The notes: generated by a model not told the origin, from the sequence alone. A DNA stretch of 49,481 nt from Enterobacter mori LMG 25706 (GCF_000211415.1 NZ_GL890773.1:1-49481), one strand, 5' to 3'. Numbered from the stretch's first letter, positions 17,881 to 25,746 are shown. Translations and numbers: made by a program.

Positions 17881-18630
17881 ATGAGCAGGAAAATAATGGT
17901 GGTCACCGCCGCTTATGGCGCGGACCAGGTGCGGCAGGCCGGTGGTCAACGCGCAATGCTTCCCGTCATTGCGGGCGCAGGCGCGGACGGTGTAGAAATC
18001 CGCCGCGAGCTGTTCAACAGCGAAGAGCTGCTGGCGCTGCCTGCGCTGGGTGAGTCCATCGAACTACTGGGTCTGCTGGCATGCTATTCCGCACCCGCCG
18101 CCCTGTTTATGCCCAACGGAACGCTCAACCCTGACCTCCCCCGCTATCTGGCCGAAGCCACCGCGCTGAACGCGCTGTGGTTGAAAGTCTCGCTGGGTCA
18201 TTTCAACGATAAACAGCCACTTGAAGCTTTACGCGCGATGCTGAATGAAAGCGGTATGACGCTGGTGGTGGAAAATGACCAGACCGACTGCGGCCAGCTC
18301 GCGCCCATGCAGCGCTTCAAAGCCGCCTGCCGGGTGATGGCATTGCCCGTCACCCTGACGTTCGATATGGGCAACTGGCTGTGGGTGGGCGATTCCCCCG
18401 AAGAAGCCGCGCGTCATCTGGCTCCGGCCGTGAGCTATATCCACGTTAAGGCCGCCGTTCCGCATAAGGAGCAGTTCCGCGCCATTGCACCGGACCGCGC
18501 GGAATCACGCTGGCTGGACCTGCTTAATCAGCTTCCTGCCGATGCCCCGCGCGGTATCGAATTTCCCCTGGAGGGGGCAGATTTAACTGCCATTCCCCGC
18601 CACTACGTTAACCTGCTGCGTGAGGAGTAA
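17881..18630 (+). CDS. kguE: Sugar phosphate isomerase/epimerase, KguE-like
   Basis: A 249-residue TIM-barrel protein of the xylose-isomerase-like superfamily. Metal or acid residues of the family are visible in GVEIRRELF, LVVENDQTDCG, LTFDMGNWLW and SYIHVKAA. It is the first gene of the predicted operon kguE-kguK-kguT-ghrB. The ATG at 17881 has GGAG six bases upstream; the in-frame ATG at 17869 lacks this. The biochemical role of KguE in 2-ketogluconate use is not settled even in Pseudomonas. The symbol rests on operon order. Confidence 0.8.
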   Translation: MSRKIMVVTAAYGADQVRQAGGQRAMLPVIAGAGADGVEIRRELFNSEELLALPALGESIELLGLLACYSAPAALFMPNGTLNPDLPRYLAEATALNALWLKVSLGHFNDKQPLEALRAMLNESGMTLVVENDQTDCGQLAPMQRFKAACRVMALPVTLTFDMGNWLWVGDSPEEAARHLAPAVSYIHVKAAVPHKEQFRAIAPDRAESRWLDLLNQLPADAPRGIEFPLEGADLTAIPRHYVNLLREE

Positions 18631-18633
18631 ACC

Positions 18634-19572
18634 ATGCAAAAGACGCTGGATGTGATCACTATCGGCGAAGCCATGGCGATGTTTGTGGCCACCGAAACGG
18701 GCGACCTGAGCGCGGTAGAACACTTTATGAAACGCGTGGCGGGTGCAGAGCTGAACGTCGCCACGGGCCTGGCGCGCCTGGGCCTGAACGTCGGCTGGGT
18801 GAGTCGCGTAGGGGACGACAGCTTTGGCCATTTCGTTCTCGATTCACTGAAAAAAGAGGGAATTGATGCCGCAGGCGTCCCGCTCGACGGCCGTTTCGCA
18901 ACGGGCTTTCAGCTGAAATCTAAAGTCGAAAATGGAACCGATCCCATCGTGGAGTATTTCCGTAAAGGATCGGCTGCAAGCCATCTCTCCGTGGAGGATT
19001 ACCACGCCCACTATTTTGCCTCCGCGCGCCATCTGCACCTCAGCGGCGTGGCGGCAGCGCTGTCTGCCAGCTCATATGCGTTGCTGGACCATGCGGCAAC
19101 AGCCATGAAGTCGCAGGGTAAAACGATCTCTTTCGATCCCAATTTGCGCCCGGTGCTGTGGAAAAGCGAAGCGGAAATGGTCGAGAAGCTGAACCGTCTG
19201 GCGTTCCAGGCTGACTGGGTTCTGCCGGGCCTGAAAGAAGGGATGATCCTGACGGGTGAAAAGACGCTGGAAGGCATTGCCGATTTCTACCTGAATAACG
19301 GGGTAAAAGCGGTGGTGCTGAAGACCGGTGCCGATGGCGCATGGTTTAAAACGGCCAACGGCGAACAGGGCGCGGTCGCGGCGGTGAAGGTTGAGAACGT
19401 GGTCGATCCCGTCGGCGCGGGCGATGGCTTTGCCGTGGGCGTCATTAGCGCCCTGCCGGAAGGCAAACCGCTGCAGCAGGCCGTTGCGCGTGGCAACAAG
19501 ATTGGCTCGCTGGCGATTCAGGTGCAGGGTGCCAGCGAAGGATTACCAACGCGAGCAGAGCTTAACGAATAA
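18634..19572 (+). CDS. kguK: PfkB-family sugar kinase, probable 2-ketogluconokinase
   Basis: A 312-residue ribokinase/PfkB-family kinase expected to make 2-keto-6-phosphogluconate from 2-ketogluconate and ATP. The N-terminal signature is near GAELNVATGLARLGLNVGWV, and the C-terminal motif DPVGAGDGF carries the catalytic aspartate and anion hole. It begins three bases after the kguE stop with GAGGAG as ribosome site, so translation is probably coupled. The sequence alone could also fit a 2-keto-3-deoxygluconate kinase (KdgK); the neighbours favour KguK. Confidence 0.83.
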   Translation: MQKTLDVITIGEAMAMFVATETGDLSAVEHFMKRVAGAELNVATGLARLGLNVGWVSRVGDDSFGHFVLDSLKKEGIDAAGVPLDGRFATGFQLKSKVENGTDPIVEYFRKGSAASHLSVEDYHAHYFASARHLHLSGVAAALSASSYALLDHAATAMKSQGKTISFDPNLRPVLWKSEAEMVEKLNRLAFQADWVLPGLKEGMILTGEKTLEGIADFYLNNGVKAVVLKTGADGAWFKTANGEQGAVAAVKVENVVDPVGAGDGFAVGVISALPEGKPLQQAVARGNKIGSLAIQVQGASEGLPTRAELNE

Positions 19573-19576
19573 ACAT

Positions 19577-19660
19577 CCCCCTCACCCTAGCCCTCTCCCC
19601 AAAGGGGAGAGGGAACTTACAACACCCTCTCCCCGTTGGGGAGAGGGCCGGGGTGAGGGG
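19577..19660. repeat. Paired inverted REP-like repeat between kguK and kguT
   Basis: The left unit begins CCCCTCACCCTAGCCC and ends GGGGAGAGGG. The right unit begins CCCTCTCCCCGTTGGG and ends GGGTGAGGGG. The units face each other around an 11-base spacer, in the reverse arrangement to the pair at 5725. Each unit also holds its own hairpin (CCCTCTCCCC with GGGGAGAGGG). The pair fills most of the gap inside the operon. Confidence 0.82.
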
Positions 19661-19741
19661 CATAAATCGCACTCAACAAAACAAGCCACCGTGTACCCTA
19701 CAGACAACGGCGGTAACAACCTCAACAACAGAGGCAAGCCT

Positions 19742-21022
19742 ATGAACAGTTCGACCAATGCAGTAAAACGCTGGTGGTACATCATGCCAATCGTGTTTAT
19801 CACGTACAGCCTGGCGTACCTCGATCGTGCTAACTTCAGTTTCGCATCCGCTGCGGGGATCACCGAAGACCTCGGTATCACCAAAGGTGTATCCTCCCTG
19901 CTCGGTGCCCTTTTCTTCCTCGGCTACTTCTTCTTCCAGATCCCCGGCGCGATTTACGCGGAACGCCGCAGCGTGCGCAAGCTGATCTTCGTCTGCCTGA
20001 TCCTGTGGGGCGCCTGCGCGTCACTGACCGGCGTGGTAAACAATATTCCTGCTCTGGCCGCCATTCGCTTTATCCTCGGCGTCGTTGAAGCGGCGGTCAT
20101 GCCGGCGATGCTGATTTACATCAGCAACTGGTTTACCAAATCTGAACGCTCGCGCGCGAATACCTTCCTGATCCTCGGTAACCCGGTCACGGTACTGTGG
20201 ATGTCGGTGGTGTCTGGCTACCTGATCCAGTCCTTCGGCTGGCGCGAAATGTTTATCATCGAAGGGGTGCCAGCAGTGATCTGGGCATTCTGCTGGTGGG
20301 TGCTGGTGAAGGATAAACCTGCCCAGGCGAAACGGCTTTCCGAAGATGAAAAAGCCGCGCTGCAGGCCCAGTTGGATAAAGAGCAGCAGGGTCTGAAGGC
20401 GGTTCGCAACTACGGTGAAGCCTTCCGCTCCCGCAACGTGATCCTGCTGTGCGCGCAATATTTTACCTGGAGTATTGGCGTATATGGCTTCGTGCTGTGG
20501 CTGCCGTCGATTATCCGCAGCGGTGGCGACAATCTTGGCATGGTCGAAGTGGGCTGGCTGTCATCCGTGCCTTATCTGGCTGCCACCATCGCGATGATTA
20601 TCGCTTCCTGGGCATCGGACAAACTGCAAAATCGTAAGCTGTTCGTCTGGCCCCTGCTGCTCATCGCTGCCTTTGCCTTCATTGGCTCCTGGGCAGTTGG
20701 TGCGAACCATTTCTGGGTCTCTTATACGCTGCTGGTGATTGCGGGTGCAGCGATGTACGCCCCGTATGGTCCGTTCTTTGCCATCATTCCTGAAATGCTG
20801 CCGCGTAATGTAGCAGGCGGTGCGATGGCGCTGATTAACAGCATGGGCGCACTGGGGTCGTTCTGTGGTTCCTGGTTTGTGGGCTATCTGAACGGTGTAA
20901 CCGGCAGTCCATCAGCGTCGTACATATTTATGGGGGTAGCGCTTTTCGCCTCGGTATGGCTTACTCTGAGTGTTAAGCCTGCTAATAATCAACAGCACCC
21001 TGTCGGCGCGCGACACGCCTGA
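19742..21022 (+). CDS. kguT: MFS transporter, probable 2-ketogluconate permease
   Basis: A 426-residue major facilitator of the anion:cation symporter group (relatives carry hexuronates, glucarate and 2-ketogluconate). It has about 12 hydrophobic helices, LAYLDRANFSFA in the first helix and the cytoplasmic motif GAIYAERRSVRK. The open frame extends to 19391 inside kguK; the ATG at 19742 with AGAGG upstream gives the family start. A 169-base gap with the repeat pair separates it from kguK. The substrate is inferred from the operon. Confidence 0.83.
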   Translation: MNSSTNAVKRWWYIMPIVFITYSLAYLDRANFSFASAAGITEDLGITKGVSSLLGALFFLGYFFFQIPGAIYAERRSVRKLIFVCLILWGACASLTGVVNNIPALAAIRFILGVVEAAVMPAMLIYISNWFTKSERSRANTFLILGNPVTVLWMSVVSGYLIQSFGWREMFIIEGVPAVIWAFCWWVLVKDKPAQAKRLSEDEKAALQAQLDKEQQGLKAVRNYGEAFRSRNVILLCAQYFTWSIGVYGFVLWLPSIIRSGGDNLGMVEVGWLSSVPYLAATIAMIIASWASDKLQNRKLFVWPLLLIAAFAFIGSWAVGANHFWVSYTLLVIAGAAMYAPYGPFFAIIPEMLPRNVAGGAMALINSMGALGSFCGSWFVGYLNGVTGSPSASYIFMGVALFASVWLTLSVKPANNQQHPVGARHA

Positions 21023-21049
21023 AACCTTTTAAAATCAATGGAGATTAGC

Positions 21050-22024
21050 ATGAAGCCGTCCGTCATTTTGTATAAAGCACTGCCTGACGATCTGCAAAAA
21101 CGCCTTGAAGAACACTTCACCGTCACGCAGGTGAAGAACCTGAGCCCGGAAACCGTGGCACAGCACGCCGGGGCGTTCGCCAGCGCTGAAGGTCTGCTGG
21201 GTTCAAGCGAGAAAGTGGATGTCGCCCTGCTGGAGAAAATGCCGAAGCTTCGTGCGACGTCTACCGTTTCTGTGGGTTACGACAACTTCGACGTGGATGC
21301 CCTTAACAAACGCAACGTTCTGCTGATGCACACGCCACATGCCCTGACGGAAACCGTGGCCGACACGCTGATGGCGCTGGTGCTCAGCACGGCCCGTCGC
21401 GTGGTGGAAGTGGCTGAGCGCGTCAAAGCGGGCGAATGGACCAAAAGCATTGGTCCGGACTGGTTCGGCGTGGACGTCCACGGCAAAACGCTGGGCATAG
21501 TGGGTATGGGGCGTATCGGGCTGGCGCTGGCACAGCGCGCGCATTTCGGTTTTAACATGCCGATTCTTTACAACGCACGCCGTCGCCACAGCGAAGCTGA
21601 AGAACGTTTCAACGCGCGTTACTGCGAGCTTGATACGCTGCTGCAGGAAGCTGATTTCGTCTGCCTTATCCTGCCACTGACGGACGAAACGCGTCACCTG
21701 ATTGGCAAAGCCGCGTTTGAAAAGATGAAGACGTCGGCCATTTTCATCAATGCGGGTCGCGGCCCGGTGGTGGATGAGAAGGCGCTGATTGAGGCACTGC
21801 AAAATGGCGAGATCCATGCAGCAGGTCTGGACGTGTTTGAACAAGAGCCGCTGTCAGTAGATTCCCCGCTGCTCAAACTGCCAAACGTCGTCGCCCTTCC
21901 CCACATCGGCTCAGCCACTCACGAGACACGCTACAACATGGCGGCTACTGCGGTAGACAACCTGATTGCCGCGCTCGGCGGAAAAGTGGATAAGAACTGC
22001 GTTAACCCACAGATCCAACAGTAG
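21050..22024 (+). CDS. ghrB: Glyoxylate/hydroxypyruvate/2-ketogluconate reductase (GhrB), in the kguD position
   Basis: A 324-residue D-isomer-specific 2-hydroxyacid dehydrogenase, the exact E. coli GhrB length. The NAD(P)-binding motif is GIVGMGRIG. The catalytic Arg lies in NAGRGPVV, the Glu in DVFEQEP and the His in PHIGSAT. The ATG at 21050 has GGAG eight bases before it. It lies 27 bases after kguT, so it is read as the last gene of the kgu operon. In Pseudomonas this place is held by kguD, which reduces 2-keto-6-phosphogluconate to 6-phosphogluconate. E. coli GhrB reduces free 2-ketogluconate, glyoxylate and hydroxypyruvate. Which substrate matters here cannot be told from sequence. Confidence 0.93.
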   Translation: MKPSVILYKALPDDLQKRLEEHFTVTQVKNLSPETVAQHAGAFASAEGLLGSSEKVDVALLEKMPKLRATSTVSVGYDNFDVDALNKRNVLLMHTPHALTETVADTLMALVLSTARRVVEVAERVKAGEWTKSIGPDWFGVDVHGKTLGIVGMGRIGLALAQRAHFGFNMPILYNARRRHSEAEERFNARYCELDTLLQEADFVCLILPLTDETRHLIGKAAFEKMKTSAIFINAGRGPVVDEKALIEALQNGEIHAAGLDVFEQEPLSVDSPLLKLPNVVALPHIGSATHETRYNMAATAVDNLIAALGGKVDKNCVNPQIQQ

Positions 22025-22029
22025 AAACG

Positions 22030-22056
22030 AAAAAACCCGCCAGAAGGCGGGTTTTT
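22030..22056. terminator. Bidirectional terminator between ghrB and cspA
   Basis: Arms ACCCGCC (22035-22041) and GGCGGGT (22046-22052) with loop AGAA are flanked by an A run and a T run. It serves the two convergent genes. Confidence 0.88.
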
Positions 22057-22082
22057 GAATTTTGTGCTACTGGGTTGGAAGC

Positions 22083-22295
22083 TTACAGGCTTACAACGTT
22101 ACCAGCTGCTGGGCCTTTAGCGCCGCTTTCGCTGGTGCAGGAAACTTTCTGACCTTCATCCAGAGATTTGTAGCCATCGTTCTGGATAGCAGAGAAGTGT
22201 ACGAACACGTCTTTTGAGCCATCGTCAGGAGTGATGAAGCCGAAACCTTTATCAGCGTTGAACCATTTTACCAGACCAGTCATTTTAGCAGACAT
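22083..22295 (-). CDS. cspA: Cold shock protein, CspA type
   Basis: A 70-residue cold-shock-domain RNA chaperone, with RNP1 KGFGFI and RNP2 VFVHF intact. It is close to E. coli CspA except near residues 53 and 55, where VSCTSESG replaces VSFTIESG, and at the tail (NVVSL). It has its own strong promoter, a long leader of about 155 bases and a cold box, so cold induction is expected. In E. coli cspA lies beyond yiaG; here it lies between ghrB and yiaF on the minus strand. A second CspA-family gene elsewhere in the genome is likely. Confidence 0.93.
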   Translation of the reverse strand: MSAKMTGLVKWFNADKGFGFITPDDGSKDVFVHFSAIQNDGYKSLDEGQKVSCTSESGAKGPAAGNVVSL

Positions 22296-22432
22296 AGAAA
22301 TTACCTTATTAACAAATATATTGTGCCTTCCGGCTTGATGGATTGCGTTACAGATTTTTAAGCGATGAAGGAAGGGTCACAACGAAGGGTATCTATGGAT
22401 AACAATCTGGACTGCTTTACTAAACTGCTTTA

Positions 22433-22450
22433 GGTCTGTGTAACAAACCG
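22433..22450 (-). promoter_or_regulatory. Cold box in the cspA leader
   Basis: Near the start of the transcript the minus strand reads CGGTTTGTTACACAGACC, which corresponds to the E. coli cspA cold box CGGTTTGATGTACAGACC. It marks the structured leader that governs cold-shock mRNA stability and translation. Confidence 0.8.
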
Positions 22451-22459
22451 ACGGGGATA

Positions 22460-22488
22460 GTTATACCGATGTGGTAGAGGAATGACAA
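22460..22488 (-). promoter_or_regulatory. cspA promoter
   Basis: On the minus strand -35 TTGTCA (22483-22488), a 17-base spacer and -10 TATAAC (22460-22465) lie just before the cold box. The predicted start is near 22453, giving a leader of about 155 bases. Confidence 0.8.
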
Positions 22489-22508
22489 GCGTTATTTTCA
22501 ATACCCCT

Positions 22509-22540
22509 AAAAAAAACCCCGCACGAAGCGGGGATTTTTA
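22509..22540 (-). terminator. Terminator downstream of yiaF
   Basis: Arms CCCCGC (22517-22522) and GCGGGG (22528-22533) with loop ACGAA are followed on the minus strand by a run of eight T. It lies directly after the yiaF stop codon and insulates cspA. Confidence 0.88.
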
Positions 22541-22542
22541 TC

Positions 22543-23253
22543 TTACTCGGTGGCAGCGACTGCCGCACTCCACGCCTGGCTAAAGGCCTGGTGCTGGGAA
22601 GCCAGCGGCCCAATCAGCGTATTATATTGACTTGCCTGCTGTGAGGTTGGGAACTGGATACCGTTAGAGACAAAGCTCACCTGCGTCCCCTGTTGGGAGA
22701 TAAAATCCCCCACCTGAACCAGCTGCTGCGTGAAGACCTGCGCGGCCGGGATCAACGGCTGCAAAGCATCAGACGGCTTCGTCACCACTTTCTCATACAC
22801 TTTGTCAAAGACAGGCTTGAGATCCTCGCCCTGTTTCAGCGCAGAACGTGACGCATCAGCCTGCATTTTCGCATTCTGTAACTGCTGGCTCAGCACGCCA
22901 AGCGCACCGTTGGACTGGCGCAGCGGTTCACGTTGGGTCATCTAATCCTGCGGTACACGGATCGCATTAACGCTATCCAGCACCGGACGAAGGCCGGAGT
23001 CCATCGCCTGGCTCACCTGCTGCGAATAACCATAAAGGATGGCGTAATCGGACACGAAAGGACCAAACTGTTTTTTCTGATCCGCAGTCAACGTTGGTAA
23101 ACGCTCGCCGCTACGCATCACTGTATTCTGTAGAAAATCGATAAACGCTTTGCGCTGATCGCCTTCTTTATCGAAACACCCACTCAGGCTAACTACCATC
23201 AACAACGCCGCAAGAGGCGCAAACCAGCGAGAGCAGGACTTTCCTGTCGCCAT
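22543..23253 (-). pseudogene. yiaF: yiaF (DUF3053 lipoprotein) split by an in-frame amber codon
   Basis: E. coli YiaF is a 236-residue lipoprotein of unknown function. Here the ATG at 23253 gives MATGKSCSRWFAP with lipobox LSGC, and the frame reads well to ...RVPQD. A TAG at 22942-22944 then stands where E. coli has the Tyr of PQDYVTQ. The same frame continues with ATGACCCAA and matches YiaF to its normal end (about 132 more residues). No insertion or deletion is involved. The downstream ATG directly after the TAG could allow reinitiation, but no ribosome site is obvious. Either a recent nonsense mutation or a sequencing error. Confidence 0.85.
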
Positions 23254-23584
23254 TTTATTACTCCTTTCACCCAAAAAAGCGCACACCGGCACACGCGTGC
23301 CCAACGCTGACAAGGATAGTCCAGGTCAGCCCCGCAAGATACTCTTTTCATGCAAAACGGCTATTGCCGTTTTATTTCTTACCATTTACAAAAAAATACC
23401 TGTCGAAGCCGATATATGGCTAATCAGGTAATTAGCATAACTATCCAGATAGCTGAAACGGATAAAGCTATCGTTACCGCACGATTAATCACATCCGCAA
23501 CGATCCTTCGTTTGTATTAGGGACTATTCTTAACTGGCTCTCTGATGTTCTTGATCCCGATGTGTGATTTAAGAGGAGTTCTCA

Positions 23585-23872
23585 ATGGAATATAAAGATC
23601 CTGAGTTTGAGCTGCTGAGCAGCCTGGAACAGATTATTTTTAAAGATGTACCGCAGACGGTTACCCTGCAACAAAAGTCCAATCCCTTTACAGAATTTGA
23701 GCAATTGCGCAAAGGGACAGGGCTGCAAACAGATGAATTCGCCAGAGCGATGGGTGTCAGCGTGGCGATGGTGCTGGAGTGGGAATCAAAACGTGAAAAG
23801 CCCACGCCAACCGAGTTAAAGCTGATGCGCCTGATTCAGGCGAACCCTGCACTCAGTAAACAGATAGCGTAA
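23585..23872 (+). CDS. yiaG: Helix-turn-helix transcriptional regulator YiaG
   Basis: A 95-residue protein with a C-terminal HTH of the XRE/antitoxin type around FARAMGVSVAMVLEWESKREKP; E. coli YiaG has 96 residues. The N-terminal half (to about 40) is more divergent. Related single-domain proteins are antitoxin-like, but no partner toxin gene adjoins it here. AGGAG (23573-23577) lies seven bases upstream. Function unknown. Confidence 0.9.
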   Translation: MEYKDPEFELLSSLEQIIFKDVPQTVTLQQKSNPFTEFEQLRKGTGLQTDEFARAMGVSVAMVLEWESKREKPTPTELKLMRLIQANPALSKQIA

Positions 23873-23884
23873 AACAGTTTGACC

Positions 23885-23914
23885 GCCCCCGCCCTTGCGG
23901 GGGCTTGTGTTTTA
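23885..23914. terminator. Terminator between yiaG and the ABC-F gene
   Basis: Arms GCCCCCGC (23885-23892) and GCGGGGGC (23897-23904) with loop CCTT lie 12 bases after the yiaG stop, followed by a T-rich stretch. The right edge overlaps the stop codon of the convergent ABC-F gene. Confidence 0.8.
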
Positions 23915-25531
23915 TAGGCTTACAAAATGCCATCCCGCCTCATTCCACACCAGGTTATGCGTCAGCGTTAATCCCTTCAAAAACGTTTCATCATGCGACA
24001 CCACCAGCAGCGCGCCAGGGAACTCCGCCAGTGCAGCCTCAATGGCCTGAACGGAGGCCAGATCCAAATGGTTAGTGGGCTCATCCAGGAGCAAAAGCTG
24101 CGTGGCCTCTTCACGCCATAAGACAATGGCCAGCGCGGCTTTGAGGCGTTCCCCGCCGCTCAGTTCCGCCAGGGGGAGCGAGACCTTATCTGCGCCAAGC
24201 TGAAGCTGTGCCAGACGAGTACGCAACGTGCCTTCTTCAAGCGGCGAGTTGCTGAGGTTGAGATGCGTCATCACCGACTGTGTAAGATCGAACTGCGACA
24301 GGTGTTGATCGAGATAGGCGCAGCTGACCGATACCGTGCAGGTTCCTGAAAGAGGTGCTTCCTCTCCGGACATCACTTTCAAGAGCGTCGATTTACCACA
24401 GCCATTCGGCCCACGGAGTGCGACACGCATTGGCCCGTCCATACGCCAACTCATCGGCGGGATATTCACATGCGGCAGTTCCAATGCGTCCAGAACCAGC
24501 ACCTGCTTCCCCTCTGCGACGCGACTGCCCGGCAGGGTGAAGATGACCGGGTTATCGTCTTCTACCCGCTCGCGCGCGTTGTTTACTGCGGTATTTAACG
24601 CGTCATTCTGTTCGCTGTGCTGTTTTTTCCACGAGCCAATGCGTTCTTTTGCCGCCATTTTGTATTTCACCCGCTCAAAGGAGGCGATATTGAGGCTATC
24701 AACCGTACGCAACGTTTTTGCTGAACGTCGCTGGCTGTCGTCGTGCTCTTTATGCATCCGCGCGCGGATTCGTTTGCGCTCAGTGGCCGCGTGCTCCAGC
24801 GCGGCGCGGGCAGCCTGCTGTTCCGTATCGCGCTGAGTTTTATAATCAGCATAGTTTCCACCGAAGCTGCGCAGGCCAAAAGGGCTCAGCTCGAGAATGC
24901 GCGGCACCTGTGCCAGCAATTCACGATCGTGAGAAGCCACCAGCACGCCGCCCCGATGGTGGAAAAGCTGGTCGTAAAACCATTCACGCCCTTGTCTGTC
25001 CAGATGGTTCGTGGGTTCATCCAGCAGAAGGTAATCCGCATCCGCAATCAATGCCCCGCAGAGCAGGGCGCGAATACGCTCACCGCCGCTAAGTTCCCTG
25101 GCCGGTTTATCGGGATCAAACAGCGGGAGGTGCGCGTTCATAAACGCTTCACTCAGGCGTTCCGCCAAATCCCATTTACCGTCGAGCTTTTCCAGATCCT
25201 CTGGCTGATAGTCACCGCTGTCGATGCGCTTACGGGCGGCGAAGATCGCGTCATATCCAAGCAGTTCCGCAAGCGTGGTCTGCGAGGAAATTTCATGCTG
25301 CTGCGCCACATAGGCATGGGTACCGAAACGCTCAATATGGCCGTGTTCAGGTTCATCAATGCCTGCCAGTAGACGCAGCAGGCGTGTTTTACCGCTGCCG
25401 TTGCGGCCAACCAGCGCGCACGGCGAGGCATCGAGCGTAAGATTTAGCGGACCGAAAAGGGTATCGCCCGTCGCAAACTGACAGGTGACCTGATGCAAAA
25501 TAAAAGAAGGGGACTGCGCAAAATGAGCCAT
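23912..25531 (-). CDS. ABC-F family ATPase, subgroup unassigned
   Basis: A 539-residue protein with two ABC domains and no membrane segment. Domain 1 has Walker A GRNGSGKT (about 42-49), signature LSGGERIRA and Walker B YLLLDEPTNHLD. A charged linker of roughly 90 residues (ERKRIRARMHKEHDDS onward) follows. Domain 2 has GPNGCGKST, LSGGERLKA and LLLLDEPTNHLD. This is the ABC-F layout of ribosome-binding ATPases, but the sequence does not look like EttA, Uup, YheS or YbiT. The ATG at 25531 has GGAG five bases upstream; GTG at 25537 is an alternative. It may act on ribosomes, possibly in antibiotic or stalling relief; that is inference. Confidence 0.85.
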   Translation of the reverse strand: MAHFAQSPSFILHQVTCQFATGDTLFGPLNLTLDASPCALVGRNGSGKTRLLRLLAGIDEPEHGHIERFGTHAYVAQQHEISSQTTLAELLGYDAIFAARKRIDSGDYQPEDLEKLDGKWDLAERLSEAFMNAHLPLFDPDKPARELSGGERIRALLCGALIADADYLLLDEPTNHLDRQGREWFYDQLFHHRGGVLVASHDRELLAQVPRILELSPFGLRSFGGNYADYKTQRDTEQQAARAALEHAATERKRIRARMHKEHDDSQRRSAKTLRTVDSLNIASFERVKYKMAAKERIGSWKKQHSEQNDALNTAVNNARERVEDDNPVIFTLPGSRVAEGKQVLVLDALELPHVNIPPMSWRMDGPMRVALRGPNGCGKSTLLKVMSGEEAPLSGTCTVSVSCAYLDQHLSQFDLTQSVMTHLNLSNSPLEEGTLRTRLAQLQLGADKVSLPLAELSGGERLKAALAIVLWREEATQLLLLDEPTNHLDLASVQAIEAALAEFPGALLVVSHDETFLKGLTLTHNLVWNEAGWHFVSL

Positions 25532-25600
25532 AAGCACTCCTGAATGAAATCAAAAACCTCCCCTGCCGACGCGGTGGCGTTTAGCAAGGACAGAAATTCA

Positions 25601-25618
25601 TCAGTCGTGTTTGTTCAT
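25601..25618 (-). other. Possible five-codon leader ORF upstream of the ABC-F gene
   Basis: Within the predicted leader the minus strand has ATGAACAAACACGACTGA (Met-Asn-Lys-His-Asp-stop), whose stop overlaps a further short ATG frame. Leader peptides control some antibiotic-resistance ABC-F genes. Here the nearest GGAG is too far upstream for a convincing ribosome site, so this is weak. Confidence 0.2.
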
Positions 25619-25658
25619 TTTTGGGGGGCGCTCCTGAGGGAGGACAATAACAACGCTA

Positions 25659-25694
25659 AGGATAGCGGCAATGCATTAACCTTTTCAAGGTTAA
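25659..25694 (-). promoter_or_regulatory. Putative ABC-F gene promoter with overlapping palindrome
   Basis: On the minus strand -35 TTGAAA (25683-25688), an 18-base spacer and -10 TATCCT (25659-25664) predict a leader of about 120 bases. A perfect palindrome with arms TTAACCTT (25676-25683) and AAGGTTAA (25687-25694) covers the -35. It could be an operator, and no terminator-like T tract follows it. Confidence 0.5.
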
Positions 25695-25719
25695 ATTATC
25701 GCCAATTCTCACCGAGACA

Positions 25720-25742
25720 AAGAACCCGCCGAAGCGGGTTAG
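25720..25742 (-). terminator. Terminator of ubiD-fre
   Basis: Arms AACCCGC (25723-25729) and GCGGGTT (25734-25740) with loop CGAA lie just after the fre stop. On the minus strand TTCTTTG follows, a modest T tract. Confidence 0.7.
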
Positions 25743-25746
25743 ACAC

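Noticed and set aside
19577..19660. Repeats considered as a CRISPR array or phage attachment site
   Set aside because: Only two inverted units with no spacer series, no cas genes and no integrase; a REP-like pair fits better.
23585..23872. yiaG considered as half of a toxin-antitoxin pair
   Set aside because: The HTH is antitoxin-like, but no toxin-sized partner frame lies beside it; both flanks are a terminator and a plain intergenic region.
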